64,000 nucleotides of DNA from Sinomonas sp. ASV322 (GCF_030908245.1 NZ_JAVFJJ010000001.1:62001-126000); one strand, 5' to 3'; counted from the first letter of the stretch, positions 44,360 to 53,325 are shown. The notes: generated from the letters alone by a model not told the origin. A program made the numbers and translations.

Positions 44360-45751
44360 GTGACTCAACTCTCCACGCCCCCGCCGGCTCCGTTCACGAG
44401 CACCTCGCAGAGCGGTGCGGCCGATTATCCGGGGCTCGACGACTGGCGTGTCCTTCCGGTTTCGCAGCAGCCCTCGTGGGCCGATTCGAAGGTATTCGCC
44501 GACTCGGTTGCAGAGCTCTCCGTTCTCCCGCCGCTCGTGTTCGCGGGGGAAGTCGACCTGCTCCGCCACCGCCTCGCGGACGCCGCCCAGGGCCGCGCGT
44601 TCCTGCTCCAGGGCGGGGACTGCGCTGAGACGTTCGAGGCCGCGACGGCGGACCGCATCAGCGCGCGCGTCAGGACGATCCTGCAGATGGCGGTCGTGCT
44701 GACGTACGGGGCCGCGATGCCCGTCATCAAGATGGGCCGCATGGCAGGCCAGTTCGCGAAGCCCCGCTCCTCGGACACCGAGACGCGCGAAGGCGTCACG
44801 CTCCCGGCGTACCGCGGCGACATCGTCAACGGCTACGAGTTCACCCCCGAATCCCGCGCCCACGACGCGCGCCGCATGCTGCAGGCGTACAACACGTCGG
44901 CAGCGACCCTGAACCTGATCCGCGCGTTCACGCAGGGCGGCTTCGCGGACCTCCGGCTCGTGCACGCATGGAATCAGGGCTTCACGAAGAACCCCGCGCA
45001 CGCGCGGTACGAGTCGCTCGCGCGCGAGATCGACCGTGCGATCACGTTCATGGACTCGTGTGGCGCGGACTTCGAGGCGCTCAAGCGCGTCGAATTCTTC
45101 GCGAGCCACGAGGCGCTCCTGCTGGACTATGAGCGCGCACTCACCCGCATCGACTCGCGCACGGGCCTCCCGTACGACACCTCCGCGCATTTCCTGTGGA
45201 TCGGCGAACGCACGCGCGAGCTCGACCACGCCCACGTCGACTTCCTGTCCCGCGTCCGCAACCCGATCGGCGTCAAGCTCGGCCCCGGGGTCTCGGGCGA
45301 CGACGCGCTGCGGCTCATCGACAGGCTCGACCCCGATCGCGAGCCGGGCCGCCTGACGTTCATCACCCGCATGGGCGCGAAGAACATCCGCGAGAAGCTC
45401 CCGCCCGTCGTCGAGAAGGTCACCGCGTCCGGGGCGCAGGTCCTGTGGGTCACCGACCCCATGCACGGCAACACCGTCACGTCGCGCAACGGCTACAAGA
45501 CGCGGCGCTTCGATGACGTCGTGGACGAGGTGCGCGGGTTCTTCGAGGTGCACCACGGCCTCGGGACGGTCCCGGGCGGCCTGCACATGGAGATGACGGG
45601 CGACGACGTCGCCGAGTGCCTGGGTGGCTCCGACCCGATCGACGAGGCGGCATTCGAGGATCGCTACGAGTCGGTGTGCGATCCGCGCCTCAACCACATG
45701 CAGTCGCTCGAGATGGCGTTCCTCGTCTCGGAGGCGCTGACCAAGCGCTGA
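44360..45751 (+). CDS. aroG: Class II 3-deoxy-7-phosphoheptulonate synthase (DAHP synthase)
   Basis: A 463-residue class II DAHP synthase, the first enzyme of the shikimate pathway, joining phosphoenolpyruvate and erythrose 4-phosphate. Typical blocks are FLLQGGDCAETFEA (metal-ligand Cys), IKMGRMAGQFAKPRS, YRGDIVNGYEF, GVKLGPGVSGDDAL and WVTDPMHGNTV, and LHMEMTGDDVAECLGG. The length and the N-terminal extension match the mycobacterial AroG type. The neighbour order aroG-pknL-Rv2175c-idsA is that of M. tuberculosis Rv2173-Rv2178c, with a LysM gene inserted. Confidence 0.95.
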   Translation: MTQLSTPPPAPFTSTSQSGAADYPGLDDWRVLPVSQQPSWADSKVFADSVAELSVLPPLVFAGEVDLLRHRLADAAQGRAFLLQGGDCAETFEAATADRISARVRTILQMAVVLTYGAAMPVIKMGRMAGQFAKPRSSDTETREGVTLPAYRGDIVNGYEFTPESRAHDARRMLQAYNTSAATLNLIRAFTQGGFADLRLVHAWNQGFTKNPAHARYESLAREIDRAITFMDSCGADFEALKRVEFFASHEALLLDYERALTRIDSRTGLPYDTSAHFLWIGERTRELDHAHVDFLSRVRNPIGVKLGPGVSGDDALRLIDRLDPDREPGRLTFITRMGAKNIREKLPPVVEKVTASGAQVLWVTDPMHGNTVTSRNGYKTRRFDDVVDEVRGFFEVHHGLGTVPGGLHMEMTGDDVAECLGGSDPIDEAAFEDRYESVCDPRLNHMQSLEMAFLVSEALTKR

Positions 45752-45766
45752 CAGCGTTGGCCGACC

Positions 45767-45800
45767 GCCCGCCGTCGTCCCCGCGGGGACGGCGGCGGGC
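45767..45800. terminator. Hairpin between convergent aroG and pknL
   Basis: GCCCGCCGTCGTCCCC and GGGGACGGCGGCGGGC form a 16-bp stem with one G-T pair around GC. It sits just after both stop codons and can end both transcripts. The T-tract is short, as usual in high-GC genomes. Confidence 0.7.
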
Positions 45801-45807
45801 GTTCACG

Positions 45808-47853
45808 TCAGGCGACGGTGAGCGTGATCGTCGTTCCTTCGGGCTGGTCGCCGGTCTTGTCCTGCCCCGCCACGAGGCCGAAGACGGGCCGGCCGTACGT
45901 GTAATTGCTCTTGACCGCGAATCCGGCCGCTTGGAGGATCTGGATCGCGTCCTGCTCGGTCTTGCCGAAGACGTCCGGCACGTGAACCATGCGCGGCCCC
46001 TTGGAGAGCGTGATCGTCACGGTGTCGCCCTTCACCAGATTCTGGCCGGCGGCGGGGGACTGCGCGGACACGGAGCCCGCGGGGACGTTCCGGTCGAAGA
46101 CCGGGGCGTCCGCGACCACGGGCTTGAGTCCCGCGGCCGTGAGCGCCGCGACCGCATCGGCCTGCTTCATCCCGACGATCTTGGGCACAGGGATCGGCTG
46201 GCGTCCCTTGGAGACCGTGAGCGCGACCGGGCTGCCGTGCTTGAGCGGGGTGCCCGCGGCGGGGTCCTGGGCCATGACCGCGCCCGCCGGAACAGTGTCG
46301 CTGTAGGCCTCGGAAGCCGTGCCGAGCGTGAGCTTCGCGTCGGCGAGCGAGGCCTTCGCGGCGTCGAGCGTCTTCGCGGTGAGGTCGGCGAGCGGGAACA
46401 GCTCGGGCCCCTTCGAGACCATGAGCTGGACGCCCTCGAACTTGCGCACTTGGGTCCCCGCTCCGGGCGCGCTCGCGACGATGAGGCCAGCTGAGATGCC
46501 GTCATCGAAGACGTCGTGCGTCGTGAAGCCGAGGCCTGCCTGCTGGATGAGCGCCTGGGCCTGCGCGACTGTGAGGTTCTTGACCGGCGGGACCGTCGCG
46601 AGGGCCCCAGGGCCGAAGCCGAAGAACCATCCGATCGCTGCCGCGAGCACCGCGAGGACCACGACGATGGCGACCCAGATCGCGCCGCGTCGCCTCGGGT
46701 TTCCCCGACCGAGCTGATGCGTCGGCCGCGCGGCGGCGGCTTTGGCCGCGCGATCGGCCTCCTTGGCCTGCCGGCGCTGCTCTCGCGCGCTGAGGGGCGC
46801 GGGAGCGTCCGGGGTGACGGGCCGCGGCATGACGGCGGTGTGCCCGGAAGCGACCGCGGTGATGACCTCGGTTCCGCGCGGGAGCGCTTCCGTGCGCTCG
46901 CCGGACAGGCGCTCCGTGAGCAGATCGTGGTGGTCGAGCACGCTCGTGCCGGCGTCGTCGTCGATGAGGCCCTTGCCCGCGCCTCCGGGAGCGCGGTAGT
47001 CGAGCTGGGCATCTGTGAGCGAGCGCCGAATGTCGCGGACTTCGCCGAGGAGCGCGAGGGCACTCGGCGGGCGCCCGTCCGGGTCCTTGCGGGTCATCCA
47101 GCCGACGAGCTCGTCAAGCTCGGGTGCGAGACCGGGGGCGACGGCGGAAGGCGGCGGCACATCGTCGTTGACGTGTTGAAACGCCACGTGGCTGCGGTCT
47201 TCCCCTGTGAAGGGGAGGCGGCCCGTGAGCATCTCGAAGAGCATGATGCCCGTTGCGTAGAGGTCCGTGCGCGCGTCGACGGGGCGCCCCATGAGCATCT
47301 CGGGCGAGATGTATTCGGCCGTGCCGAAGAGGCTGTCGGTGATCGACGTCGCCGACAGGCTGCGCGCGAGGCCGAAGTCGCCCACCTTGACGCGCCCGTC
47401 GTCCGCGAGGAGGACGTTGGCGGGCTTGACGTCGCGGTGGATGATGCCGGCGGCGTGGGCGGCCGCGAGCCCGTCCACGACGGCGTCGAGAAGGGCTAGT
47501 GCCTGCTTGGGCGCGAGCGACCCCTGCTCGTCGAGGAGGTCCCGCAGCGTGTGGCCGGGCACATACTCCATCACGAGGTACAGCACCCCGAGGTCCTCGC
47601 CGCGATCGAGCATCGAGACGACGTGGGGGTGCGACAGCTGGGCGGCGGCGATCGCCTCTCGCTCGAACCGCTCCGCGAAGTTCCGGTCCCGGCTCAGGTG
47701 CGGGTGCAGGACCTTGAGGGCGACGCGGCGACGGAGGGTCGTGTCCGTCGCAAGATACACAGTTGCCATGCCGCCGGTGCCGAGCAGCGAATGGACCTCG
47801 TAGCGACCGCCGACGACGCTGCCGACGAGGCCGTCCGTATGCTGTCCGTTCAC
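45808..47853 (-). CDS. Serine/threonine protein kinase with four PASTA domains (PknL position)
   Basis: A 681-residue membrane kinase. The kinase domain (about 15-280) has LLGTGGMATVYLATD, ALKVLHPHL (Lys), HRDVKPANVLL, DFGLARS and GTAEYISPE. A juxtamembrane part and one helix (IWVAIVVVLAVLAAAIGWFF, about 395-415) lead to four PASTA repeats (about 420-681), each ending in a VSKG/LSKG-type turn. The neighbours identify it as the pknL locus, but Mtb PknL has no PASTA domains, so the architecture is closer to PknB or to corynebacterial PknL. GTG 47853 has TAGGAT six bases upstream, a leaderless start. Possible substrates are the Rv2175c-like protein encoded nearby and GarA. Confidence 0.93.
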   Translation of the reverse strand: MNGQHTDGLVGSVVGGRYEVHSLLGTGGMATVYLATDTTLRRRVALKVLHPHLSRDRNFAERFEREAIAAAQLSHPHVVSMLDRGEDLGVLYLVMEYVPGHTLRDLLDEQGSLAPKQALALLDAVVDGLAAAHAAGIIHRDVKPANVLLADDGRVKVGDFGLARSLSATSITDSLFGTAEYISPEMLMGRPVDARTDLYATGIMLFEMLTGRLPFTGEDRSHVAFQHVNDDVPPPSAVAPGLAPELDELVGWMTRKDPDGRPPSALALLGEVRDIRRSLTDAQLDYRAPGGAGKGLIDDDAGTSVLDHHDLLTERLSGERTEALPRGTEVITAVASGHTAVMPRPVTPDAPAPLSAREQRRQAKEADRAAKAAAARPTHQLGRGNPRRRGAIWVAIVVVLAVLAAAIGWFFGFGPGALATVPPVKNLTVAQAQALIQQAGLGFTTHDVFDDGISAGLIVASAPGAGTQVRKFEGVQLMVSKGPELFPLADLTAKTLDAAKASLADAKLTLGTASEAYSDTVPAGAVMAQDPAAGTPLKHGSPVALTVSKGRQPIPVPKIVGMKQADAVAALTAAGLKPVVADAPVFDRNVPAGSVSAQSPAAGQNLVKGDTVTITLSKGPRMVHVPDVFGKTEQDAIQILQAAGFAVKSNYTYGRPVFGLVAGQDKTGDQPEGTTITLTVA

Positions 47854-47859
47854 CCTACG

Positions 47860-47865
47860 ATCCTA
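47860..47865 (-). promoter_or_regulatory. -10 box TAGGAT for the leaderless kinase gene
   Basis: On the minus strand, TAGGAT is followed by six bases and then the GTG start at 47853. Confidence 0.55.
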
Positions 47866-47899
47866 CCGAGGGCGGGAGCGCGGGCGCGGATCTGCCCAC

Positions 47900-49030
47900 T
47901 CAGCGAAACAGTTTCATGTTGGCGTTGATCGCCGTGACGTAGTCCTTCGTGTCGTCGAACATCCCGCGCTTCGCCACGGACGCCTGGCCCTGGTAGTAGC
48001 CGGCGATGGCGAGGTCCTGGTTGGGGCTCGCAGCGAGCAGGGCGCGAAGGATCGCGACGCCGGCCGTAGCGTTGTCGCGCGGGTCGAGTGGATTGAGCTT
48101 GCGGCCCACGAGGTCGGAGGCCCACTGGGCGGAGGACGGGACGACCTGCATGATGCCGATCGCGTTGGCTGGTGAGACCGCGCGCTGGTTGAATCCCGAC
48201 TCGTGGTAGGCGAGGGCCAGTGCAAGCGCAGGGTCGACGCCCATGCTCCGTGCTGTGTCTGCCACGATCTGCTTCACTTGCTCGCGCGTGGGGACAGGCG
48301 AGGCGTTGAGGATCCGCTTGTTCTCGTTGGCGGAGGCCACGACCGCGTCCGGGTACGTGAAGCCCAGGAAGCTGTTCCCCACGAGGGCCTTCGGCGGCGC
48401 CGCGGAGGCTGGCGTCACGGAGGATGCCGGGGCCACGGTCGGTGCCGGAAGCGTGAGCGAGCGCCCGGCGTAGATGACCGAGGTCAGGCTCAGGCCGTTG
48501 GCCGCGAGGAGGTCGCCGAGCGGCACCTGAAGTTTGGCTGCGATGCCGTAGAGCGTATCGCCCGGCTTGATCTGGTAGGCGCCGCCGCTCGGCGTCGGCG
48601 CGGGGTCTGCGGGAGCCGGGTCGCCGGTGAGCCGGAGCTTCTGGCCGGGGAAGATGAGCGACGAGGGCTGCAGGCCGTTGAGCTGGAGGATCCGCTGCCA
48701 TTCGAGTCCATACTTCGAGGCGATGCCGATGACGGTGTCCCCGCTGGCCACGCTGTAATCGGCCGGGGCCGCGGGAGCGGCGGGGACGACGGCGGGAGCG
48801 AGGCGTGAAGGGACCATCGCCGCGATCTCCGAGGCCGGCACGATCTCGGCCTGGCGTGCGGAGCGCGCCGCCGTGATGGCGCCCTGGACGTGTTCCGGGG
48901 CGGGTGCGGCAGCGGCAGGCTGGGCAAGTGCGAGCGACGAGAGGACCACCGCCGGAAGCGCTGCCGTGGTGACGGCGACGGCCGGCAACTTCGTCCTTGC
49001 CGCGGGGTGTGCCTGGCGGTGTGCCGACAT
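47900..49030 (-). CDS. Secreted LysM-type lytic transglycosylase
   Basis: A 376-residue exported cell wall enzyme. A signal peptide (to about residue 42, AVVLSSLALAQPAAAAPAP) is followed by two LysM domains (about 91-137 SVASGDTVIGIASKYGLEWQ, and 151-196 IKPGDTLYGIAAKL) that bind peptidoglycan. The C-terminal SLT domain (about 245-375) has the catalytic Glu in LAYHESGFNQRAVSPANAIG and the IMQV block. GGAGGACTTCCC precedes ATG 49030. Members cleave glycan strands during growth or division. It is inserted between the kinase and the Rv2175c-like gene relative to the mycobacterial order. Confidence 0.92.
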   Translation of the reverse strand: MSAHRQAHPAARTKLPAVAVTTAALPAVVLSSLALAQPAAAAPAPEHVQGAITAARSARQAEIVPASEIAAMVPSRLAPAVVPAAPAAPADYSVASGDTVIGIASKYGLEWQRILQLNGLQPSSLIFPGQKLRLTGDPAPADPAPTPSGGAYQIKPGDTLYGIAAKLQVPLGDLLAANGLSLTSVIYAGRSLTLPAPTVAPASSVTPASAAPPKALVGNSFLGFTYPDAVVASANENKRILNASPVPTREQVKQIVADTARSMGVDPALALALAYHESGFNQRAVSPANAIGIMQVVPSSAQWASDLVGRKLNPLDPRDNATAGVAILRALLAASPNQDLAIAGYYQGQASVAKRGMFDDTKDYVTAINANMKLFR

Positions 49031-49225
49031 GGGAAGTCCTCCGTGTGACGCGTGTGACTGATGTTATTCAGGTGATCGCATAACACTTGCGATACATATG
49101 TGACTCGAGTGAATCTCTCACGGATCGGCCCTGAGCACAAGGCGCGGGGTGGCGCAACCCCCTCCCGGCGCAGAGTCGCAGCCTTCGACTATGAGCGGCG
49201 GCGGAGTCCGTGGCACGCTTGTCGC

Positions 49226-49579
49226 GTGAGTGAGATTGACGAGCTGGTGTCAGAGTGGCTTCCCCTGCCGGACGTGGCCGAGCGGCTGGGATGCAAGATC
49301 ACGAAGGTTCACGGGCTCTTGGATGAGCGTGCTCTCATCGCCGTGCGGGTGGGCGAGCGGGCGATCCGCTCCGTCCCTGCGCTGTTCCTCGACGGTGATC
49401 ACGTGGTTGACAGCCTCAAAGGCACGATCGCGGTCCTCGCGGACGCGGGATTCTCGGACGAGGAGCTCGTGGCGTGGCTCTTCACGCCCGATGAATCGCT
49501 CAGGGGCCGTCCCATCGACGCCCTCCGCGAGGGGCGCAAGACTGAGATCCGCCGCCGCGCCCAAATCCTCGCCTGGTAG
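49226..49579 (+). CDS. Rv2175c-like DNA-binding protein
   Basis: A 117-residue protein with an N-terminal helix-turn-helix (WLPLPDVAERLGCKITKVHG LLDERALIAV, about 10-40) and a C-terminal helical part (GTIAVLADAGFSDEELVAWL FTPDESLRGRPIDALR). It matches the Rv2175c family by sequence and neighbourhood; in M. tuberculosis Rv2175c is a PknL substrate. GTG 49226 begins the conserved sequence; CACGCT lies six bases upstream, an imperfect version of the leaderless layout. The substrate link to the PASTA kinase here is inferred. Confidence 0.85.
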   Translation: MSEIDELVSEWLPLPDVAERLGCKITKVHGLLDERALIAVRVGERAIRSVPALFLDGDHVVDSLKGTIAVLADAGFSDEELVAWLFTPDESLRGRPIDALREGRKTEIRRRAQILAW

Positions 49580-49585
49580 CCGAAT

Positions 49586-49617
49586 CCTCGCCTCGCGGAT
49601 CACCCGCGGGGGCGAGG
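49586..49617. terminator. Hairpin between convergent genes
   Basis: CCTCGCC-T-CGCGG, loop ATCAC, CCGCG-GG-GGCGAGG forms a near-perfect stem immediately after the Rv2175c-like stop and before the polyprenyl synthase stop. It can serve both strands. T-tracts are absent. Confidence 0.55.
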
Positions 49618-49629
49618 AGGGGCGTTGAC

Positions 49630-50751
49630 TCAGGCTGCGCGCTGAACGGCTGAGAGGCCGAGGCTGCGGAGCGCGGCTCGGATGTCGTCCGGAAGGTGAA
49701 GCGCGTCGAGGGCGTCGAAGGCGCGCTTCGAAAGGCCCTCGATGAGGTCCTCCGTGGCCGCGAGGGCCCCGCTGGTGCCGATGATGTCGCGCAGGCGCTC
49801 GACGTCGTCGTCGCCCAGGTCCTGCCGCCCAAGGCTCCGTTCGAGCAGGCCCGAGCCTTCCGGCGTCGCCCGTTCGAGCGCGAACGCGACGAGCACGGTG
49901 CGCTTGCCCTCGCGCAGGTCGTCCCCGGCCGGCTTTCCCGTGGTCTGCGGATCGCCGAACACGCCGAGCACGTCGTCGCGCAGCTGGAAGGCCTCGCCGA
50001 GCGGGAGCGAGAATCGCGAGTAGGCGGCCAGGAGGGCGTCGTCCGCGCCCGCGAGCGCCCCGCCGATGCCGAGGGGATGCTCGGTCGAGTACTTGGCCGA
50101 CTTGTACCTGATGACGTTCGCGGCGGCCTCGACCGCCTCGCCCCGGGCGCGGCTCGGGCCCGCGACTTCCTCGAGGATGTCGAGGTACTGGCCGGCCATG
50201 ACCTCCGCGCGCATGGTGTTGAAGATCCGACGCGCGGCCGTGCCTGCCGCCGCGGTCGGCCCGATCGCCGTGAACGCCTCTTCCGAGAAGGAGAGGCACA
50301 GATCGCCGGTCAGGATGGCGGCCGCCGTGCCGAACCGCTCCTCGTCGAGCGCCCAGCCCCGCTCGCGGTGGAGCGTCCCGAAGCGGCGGTGCACGCTCGG
50401 GCCGCCGCGCCGGATGTCCGAGCGGTCGATGATGTCGTCGTGGATGAGCGCCGCGGCCTGGAAGAGCTCGAGGGCCGCCCCCGCCTGGACCGCCTCGGCC
50501 CCGAGTTCGCGGCCGCCGGCACCGCGCCAGCCCCAGTAGCACAGGAGGGCGCGCAACCGCTTTCCGCCCGTCACGAGCCCAGTGATGGCGTCCATGAGCG
50601 GGGCGACGTCGTGCGAGACGCGGGCCATAGCAGCGCTCTGCTCCTCGAGGAAGCCCGCGAGCCTTTCTGCGAGCGCGTCCCGATAGGCGCCCTGCTCCTC
50701 GTCGAGGTGCATGCTTTCGGCCTCGGACTGGGTGCGGTCGGCGGCGGTCAT
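49630..50751 (-). CDS. idsA: Polyprenyl (geranylgeranyl-type) diphosphate synthase
   Basis: A 373-residue trans-prenyltransferase. The first Asp-rich motif ALIHDDIIDRSD (about 106-116) and the second QLRDDVLGVFGD (about 264-275) bind the Mg-diphosphates; GKRLRALLCYW, GGPSVHRRFG and AILTGDLCLSF are further family marks. Position next to the Rv2175c-like gene equals idsA2 of M. tuberculosis. Chain length cannot be fixed, but C20 products for menaquinone and carotenoid synthesis are usual. The ATG at 50751 follows two bases after the stop of the upstream lipoprotein gene. Confidence 0.92.
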   Translation of the reverse strand: MTAADRTQSEAESMHLDEEQGAYRDALAERLAGFLEEQSAAMARVSHDVAPLMDAITGLVTGGKRLRALLCYWGWRGAGGRELGAEAVQAGAALELFQAAALIHDDIIDRSDIRRGGPSVHRRFGTLHRERGWALDEERFGTAAAILTGDLCLSFSEEAFTAIGPTAAAGTAARRIFNTMRAEVMAGQYLDILEEVAGPSRARGEAVEAAANVIRYKSAKYSTEHPLGIGGALAGADDALLAAYSRFSLPLGEAFQLRDDVLGVFGDPQTTGKPAGDDLREGKRTVLVAFALERATPEGSGLLERSLGRQDLGDDDVERLRDIIGTSGALAATEDLIEGLSKRAFDALDALHLPDDIRAALRSLGLSAVQRAA

Positions 50752-50753
50752 GG

Positions 50754-51284
50754 CTACTTGATGGTTCCCGATGCCACAGAGGCGCCTACGGTGAACGTCG
50801 TCCTCCCGTTCACGACGACGACCGCGACGTTGACCGTCTCCTTGCCTCCCGAGCGGACGAAGTCCTGGCTGTCCGTTGAGCCGACCTTGGTCTTGGCGAC
50901 GGCCGTGAAGCCCTGGCCCGTGAAGGCCTTCGAGTAGAAGTCGAGGATCTGGTCCGAGGTGGCGGTTGTCGACGCCACAAGCGATGCGCTCTGGGGGTTC
51001 GTGCTCGCGTCGTAGCTCGTCTGGAGCGGGGTCGCCCCGGGCATGATCGGGATGAGCTGGGTCGGGAAGCCGGGCACCATGGCATTGACGGTGGCGGAGG
51101 CCGAGCCGGACGGGGTCGCCGTCGCGCTCGCGGTGGCGCTCGGTGAGGCGGACGACGACGAGGCCGAGGGAGAGGGCGACGCCGCGCCTCCGTTCGCAGG
51201 GGACGAGCACCCCGCCATGGCGAGGGCTGCGAGTGCGATGACGGCGACAAGGCCTCCGTGTCGATTCCTCAGCTTCTGACCCAT
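50754..51284 (-). CDS. Ser/Thr-rich lipoprotein
   Basis: A 176-residue lipoprotein: VAVIALAALAMAGCSSPANG gives the lipobox LAMAGC. A long Ser/Ala/Thr/Pro linker (about 30-75) follows, likely disordered and possibly glycosylated, then a compact domain (about 78-176; ATSDQILDFYSKAFTGQGFT, VNVAVVVVNGRTTFTVGAS). I do not recognise a family. Start ATG 51284 has GGAGA six bases upstream; another ATG lies two codons earlier. Co-transcribed with the polyprenyl synthase gene (two-base gap). Confidence 0.75.
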   Translation of the reverse strand: MGQKLRNRHGGLVAVIALAALAMAGCSSPANGGAASPSPSASSSSASPSATASATATPSGSASATVNAMVPGFPTQLIPIMPGATPLQTSYDASTNPQSASLVASTTATSDQILDFYSKAFTGQGFTAVAKTKVGSTDSQDFVRSGGKETVNVAVVVVNGRTTFTVGASVASGTIK

Positions 51285-51401
51285 GCGCATTCTCCGTACG
51301 TTCGTTCCGTCGTGTGTCGCGTACCCAGTGGTCTGGGCCGAGCCCCCGGTCAAGTCTAATTGGCCGAGTCCAGCGCGCCCTGCCCTGTCGCCGCGGCCCC
51401 C

Positions 51402-51407
51402 TACGAT
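51402..51407 (+). promoter_or_regulatory. -10 box TACGAT for leaderless dinB
   Basis: TACGAT ends six bases before the GTG at 51414. The intervening TGAGGA is too close to act as ribosome binding site. Confidence 0.55.
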
Positions 51408-51413
51408 TGAGGA

Positions 51414-52682
51414 GTGGACGATCGTGGCGCAGGGGGCGGCTGGCCAGACGCCGAGCCGCTCGATTCGCTCCGGCGGCGCGGAATCCTGCACGTCGACATG
51501 GACGCGTTCTTCGTGGGCGTCGAGCAGCGCGAGCGTCCCGAGCTTCGCGGGCAGATGGTCATCGTCGGCTTCCCGTCGGAACGGTCCGTCGTGCTGTCAG
51601 CGAGCTATGAGGCCCGCGCGTACGGCGTCCGCAGCGCGATGCCGATGGCGACGGCGCTGCGGGCGTGCCCCCGGGCGATCGTGGTTGAGCCGCGGCACAC
51701 GCTGTACTACGAGGTGTCGCGCGAGCTCATGGCGCTGTTCGGCGAGTTCACCGATCTCGTCGAGCCCCTGAGCGTCGACGAGGCCTTCCTCGACGTCTCG
51801 GGTGCGGTCCGCCGGCTGGGGCCTCCAGAGCGCATCGCGGCAGCCGTCAAGGCCGAGGTCCGCTCGCGGCTCGGGCTCACGGCCTCAGTCGGGGTGGCCG
51901 CCACGAAGTTCGTGGCCAAGATCGCCTCGGCCCGGAGCAAGCCGGATGGCCTCCTCGTCATTCGGCCGGAAGAGACCGTTCCCTATCTTCACTCGCTGCC
52001 GGTCGGAGCGCTGTGGGGGATCGGGGGCAAGACGGCGGAAGTCCTCGCACGGCTTGGGATCCACACTGTTGAAGACCTCGCCCACACCCCTGATTCGACC
52101 CTCCAACGCATGCTCGGAGCCCCCGGCCTCCATGCCAAGGCGCTCAGCTGGGGGATTGATTCGCGCAGGGTCACCCCACATCGCGAGGAAAAGAGCGTGG
52201 GAGCGGAGGAGACCTTCGCATCGGATGTCGTGGACGATGAGGTGCTCAAGCGCGAGCTCCTGCGGCTCTCGCACCGCGTCGCGGCAAGGCTCCGCGCGGC
52301 GGGTCTTGAGGCGGGCACGGTCGCGCTCAAGCTCCGGTACGCGGATTTCTCGACCCTTTCGCGTTCGCGGGCGGTTACCGTTCCCGCGGATTCCGCGCAC
52401 GTGCTCTACCGGGAAGGCGTTCGGCTTCTTGCGGGGATCGGGCCGCGGCCCCAGAGCGTTCGGCTCATCGGACTTCGCGGGGAGCGGCTTTCGCGGAGCG
52501 GCGGTGCCGTCCAACTGAGCCTCGAGCCCGGCGAGGACAATTGGCGCACCGCGGAGAAGACGATTGACGCCGTGTCGGCTCGTTTTGGACGCTCGTCCCT
52601 GCGCCCCGCAAGCCTTCTCGGCGAAGCCGCGGAACGCCGTCGTCCTTCTCCGCCGGGCGAGCCGCCGGAGCCCCCGGTGTGA
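51414..52682 (+). CDS. dinB: DNA polymerase IV (Y family)
   Basis: A 422-residue translesion polymerase. Catalytic residues are in ILHVDMDAFFVGVEQRERP and PLSVDEAFLDVSGA; SASYEARAYGVRSAMPM, SVGVAATKFVAKIASARSKP, and the little finger (about 270-370) follow. A QLSLEPG sequence (about 363-369) lies where the beta-clamp motif QLSLF would be, but without the Phe, so clamp binding may be weak. The C-terminus is a Pro/Arg-rich tail. The leaderless GTG 51414 gives a 20-residue N-terminal extension. Probably a single-gene unit. Confidence 0.93.
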   Translation: MDDRGAGGGWPDAEPLDSLRRRGILHVDMDAFFVGVEQRERPELRGQMVIVGFPSERSVVLSASYEARAYGVRSAMPMATALRACPRAIVVEPRHTLYYEVSRELMALFGEFTDLVEPLSVDEAFLDVSGAVRRLGPPERIAAAVKAEVRSRLGLTASVGVAATKFVAKIASARSKPDGLLVIRPEETVPYLHSLPVGALWGIGGKTAEVLARLGIHTVEDLAHTPDSTLQRMLGAPGLHAKALSWGIDSRRVTPHREEKSVGAEETFASDVVDDEVLKRELLRLSHRVAARLRAAGLEAGTVALKLRYADFSTLSRSRAVTVPADSAHVLYREGVRLLAGIGPRPQSVRLIGLRGERLSRSGGAVQLSLEPGEDNWRTAEKTIDAVSARFGRSSLRPASLLGEAAERRRPSPPGEPPEPPV

Positions 52683-52894
52683 CCCTCGTCCCCTTTTGGT
52701 TGCAGGGGCGAGAGCCTATCCTTAAAAGACCTTGAATATAGATGAAGCATCGTATCGGCGGGCGCGGATCGGCGAGAACGAAACGGCAAGCTGCCGGGGA
52801 GTCTCACGGACGGGCTCGCGGAACCGGACGTCGGTCCGATGCGTTGTGCTGATGGCGGGTTGCTGCCCGCTGCAGCAAGCATGAAGGAGTCGCG

Positions 52895-53269
52895 ATGCCT
52901 CTCTCCGAGCACGAACAGAAGATGCTCGAGCAGCTTGAGAAGCAACTGCACGAGGAAGATCCCAAGTTCGCAGACTCTATGGGTGCCGATGCTCTACGGC
53001 GATTCTCCACGCGCCACATCGTGCTCGGTGTGCTCGGCGTCATCGTGGGCCTCCTGGTCCTGCTCCTGGGCGGCGTCCAGTTCTCGAACATCTTCGTCGG
53101 CGTCGTTGGCTTCTTGATCATGGGCGCAAGCGTGTACTACGGCACGCTCCGCCGGGCGGGCCGCATGCGCACTCCCCGTTCGGGTCGCAAGCCCGAGGGA
53201 GGATTCCTGTCGAAGCTCGAAGCCCGCTGGGAAGAGCGGCGCAAAGAACAGGGCGGCGGCGAAGCCTGA
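52895..53269 (+). CDS. DUF3040 membrane protein
   Basis: A 124-residue protein common in actinobacteria. Starts MPLSEHEQKMLEQLEKQLHE, the family hallmark, then two helices (HIVLGVLGVIVGLLVLLLGG and IFVGVVGFLIMGASVYYG) and a basic tail. AAGGAGTCGCG precedes ATG 52895. It lies directly before the dcw cluster, as in other actinobacteria. Function unknown. Confidence 0.92.
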   Translation: MPLSEHEQKMLEQLEKQLHEEDPKFADSMGADALRRFSTRHIVLGVLGVIVGLLVLLLGGVQFSNIFVGVVGFLIMGASVYYGTLRRAGRMRTPRSGRKPEGGFLSKLEARWEERRKEQGGGEA

Positions 53270-53325
53270 CCATCCTCCACTTCCCTCCCCAATAGCCTTG
53301 GCCGTGTGATGCGGCCCCGCCCTGA

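Noticed and set aside
49031-49225. Possible c-di-AMP (ydaO-type) riboswitch before the LysM transglycosylase
   Set aside because: Such riboswitches often precede wall hydrolases in actinobacteria, but the conserved core could not be recognised in this stretch.
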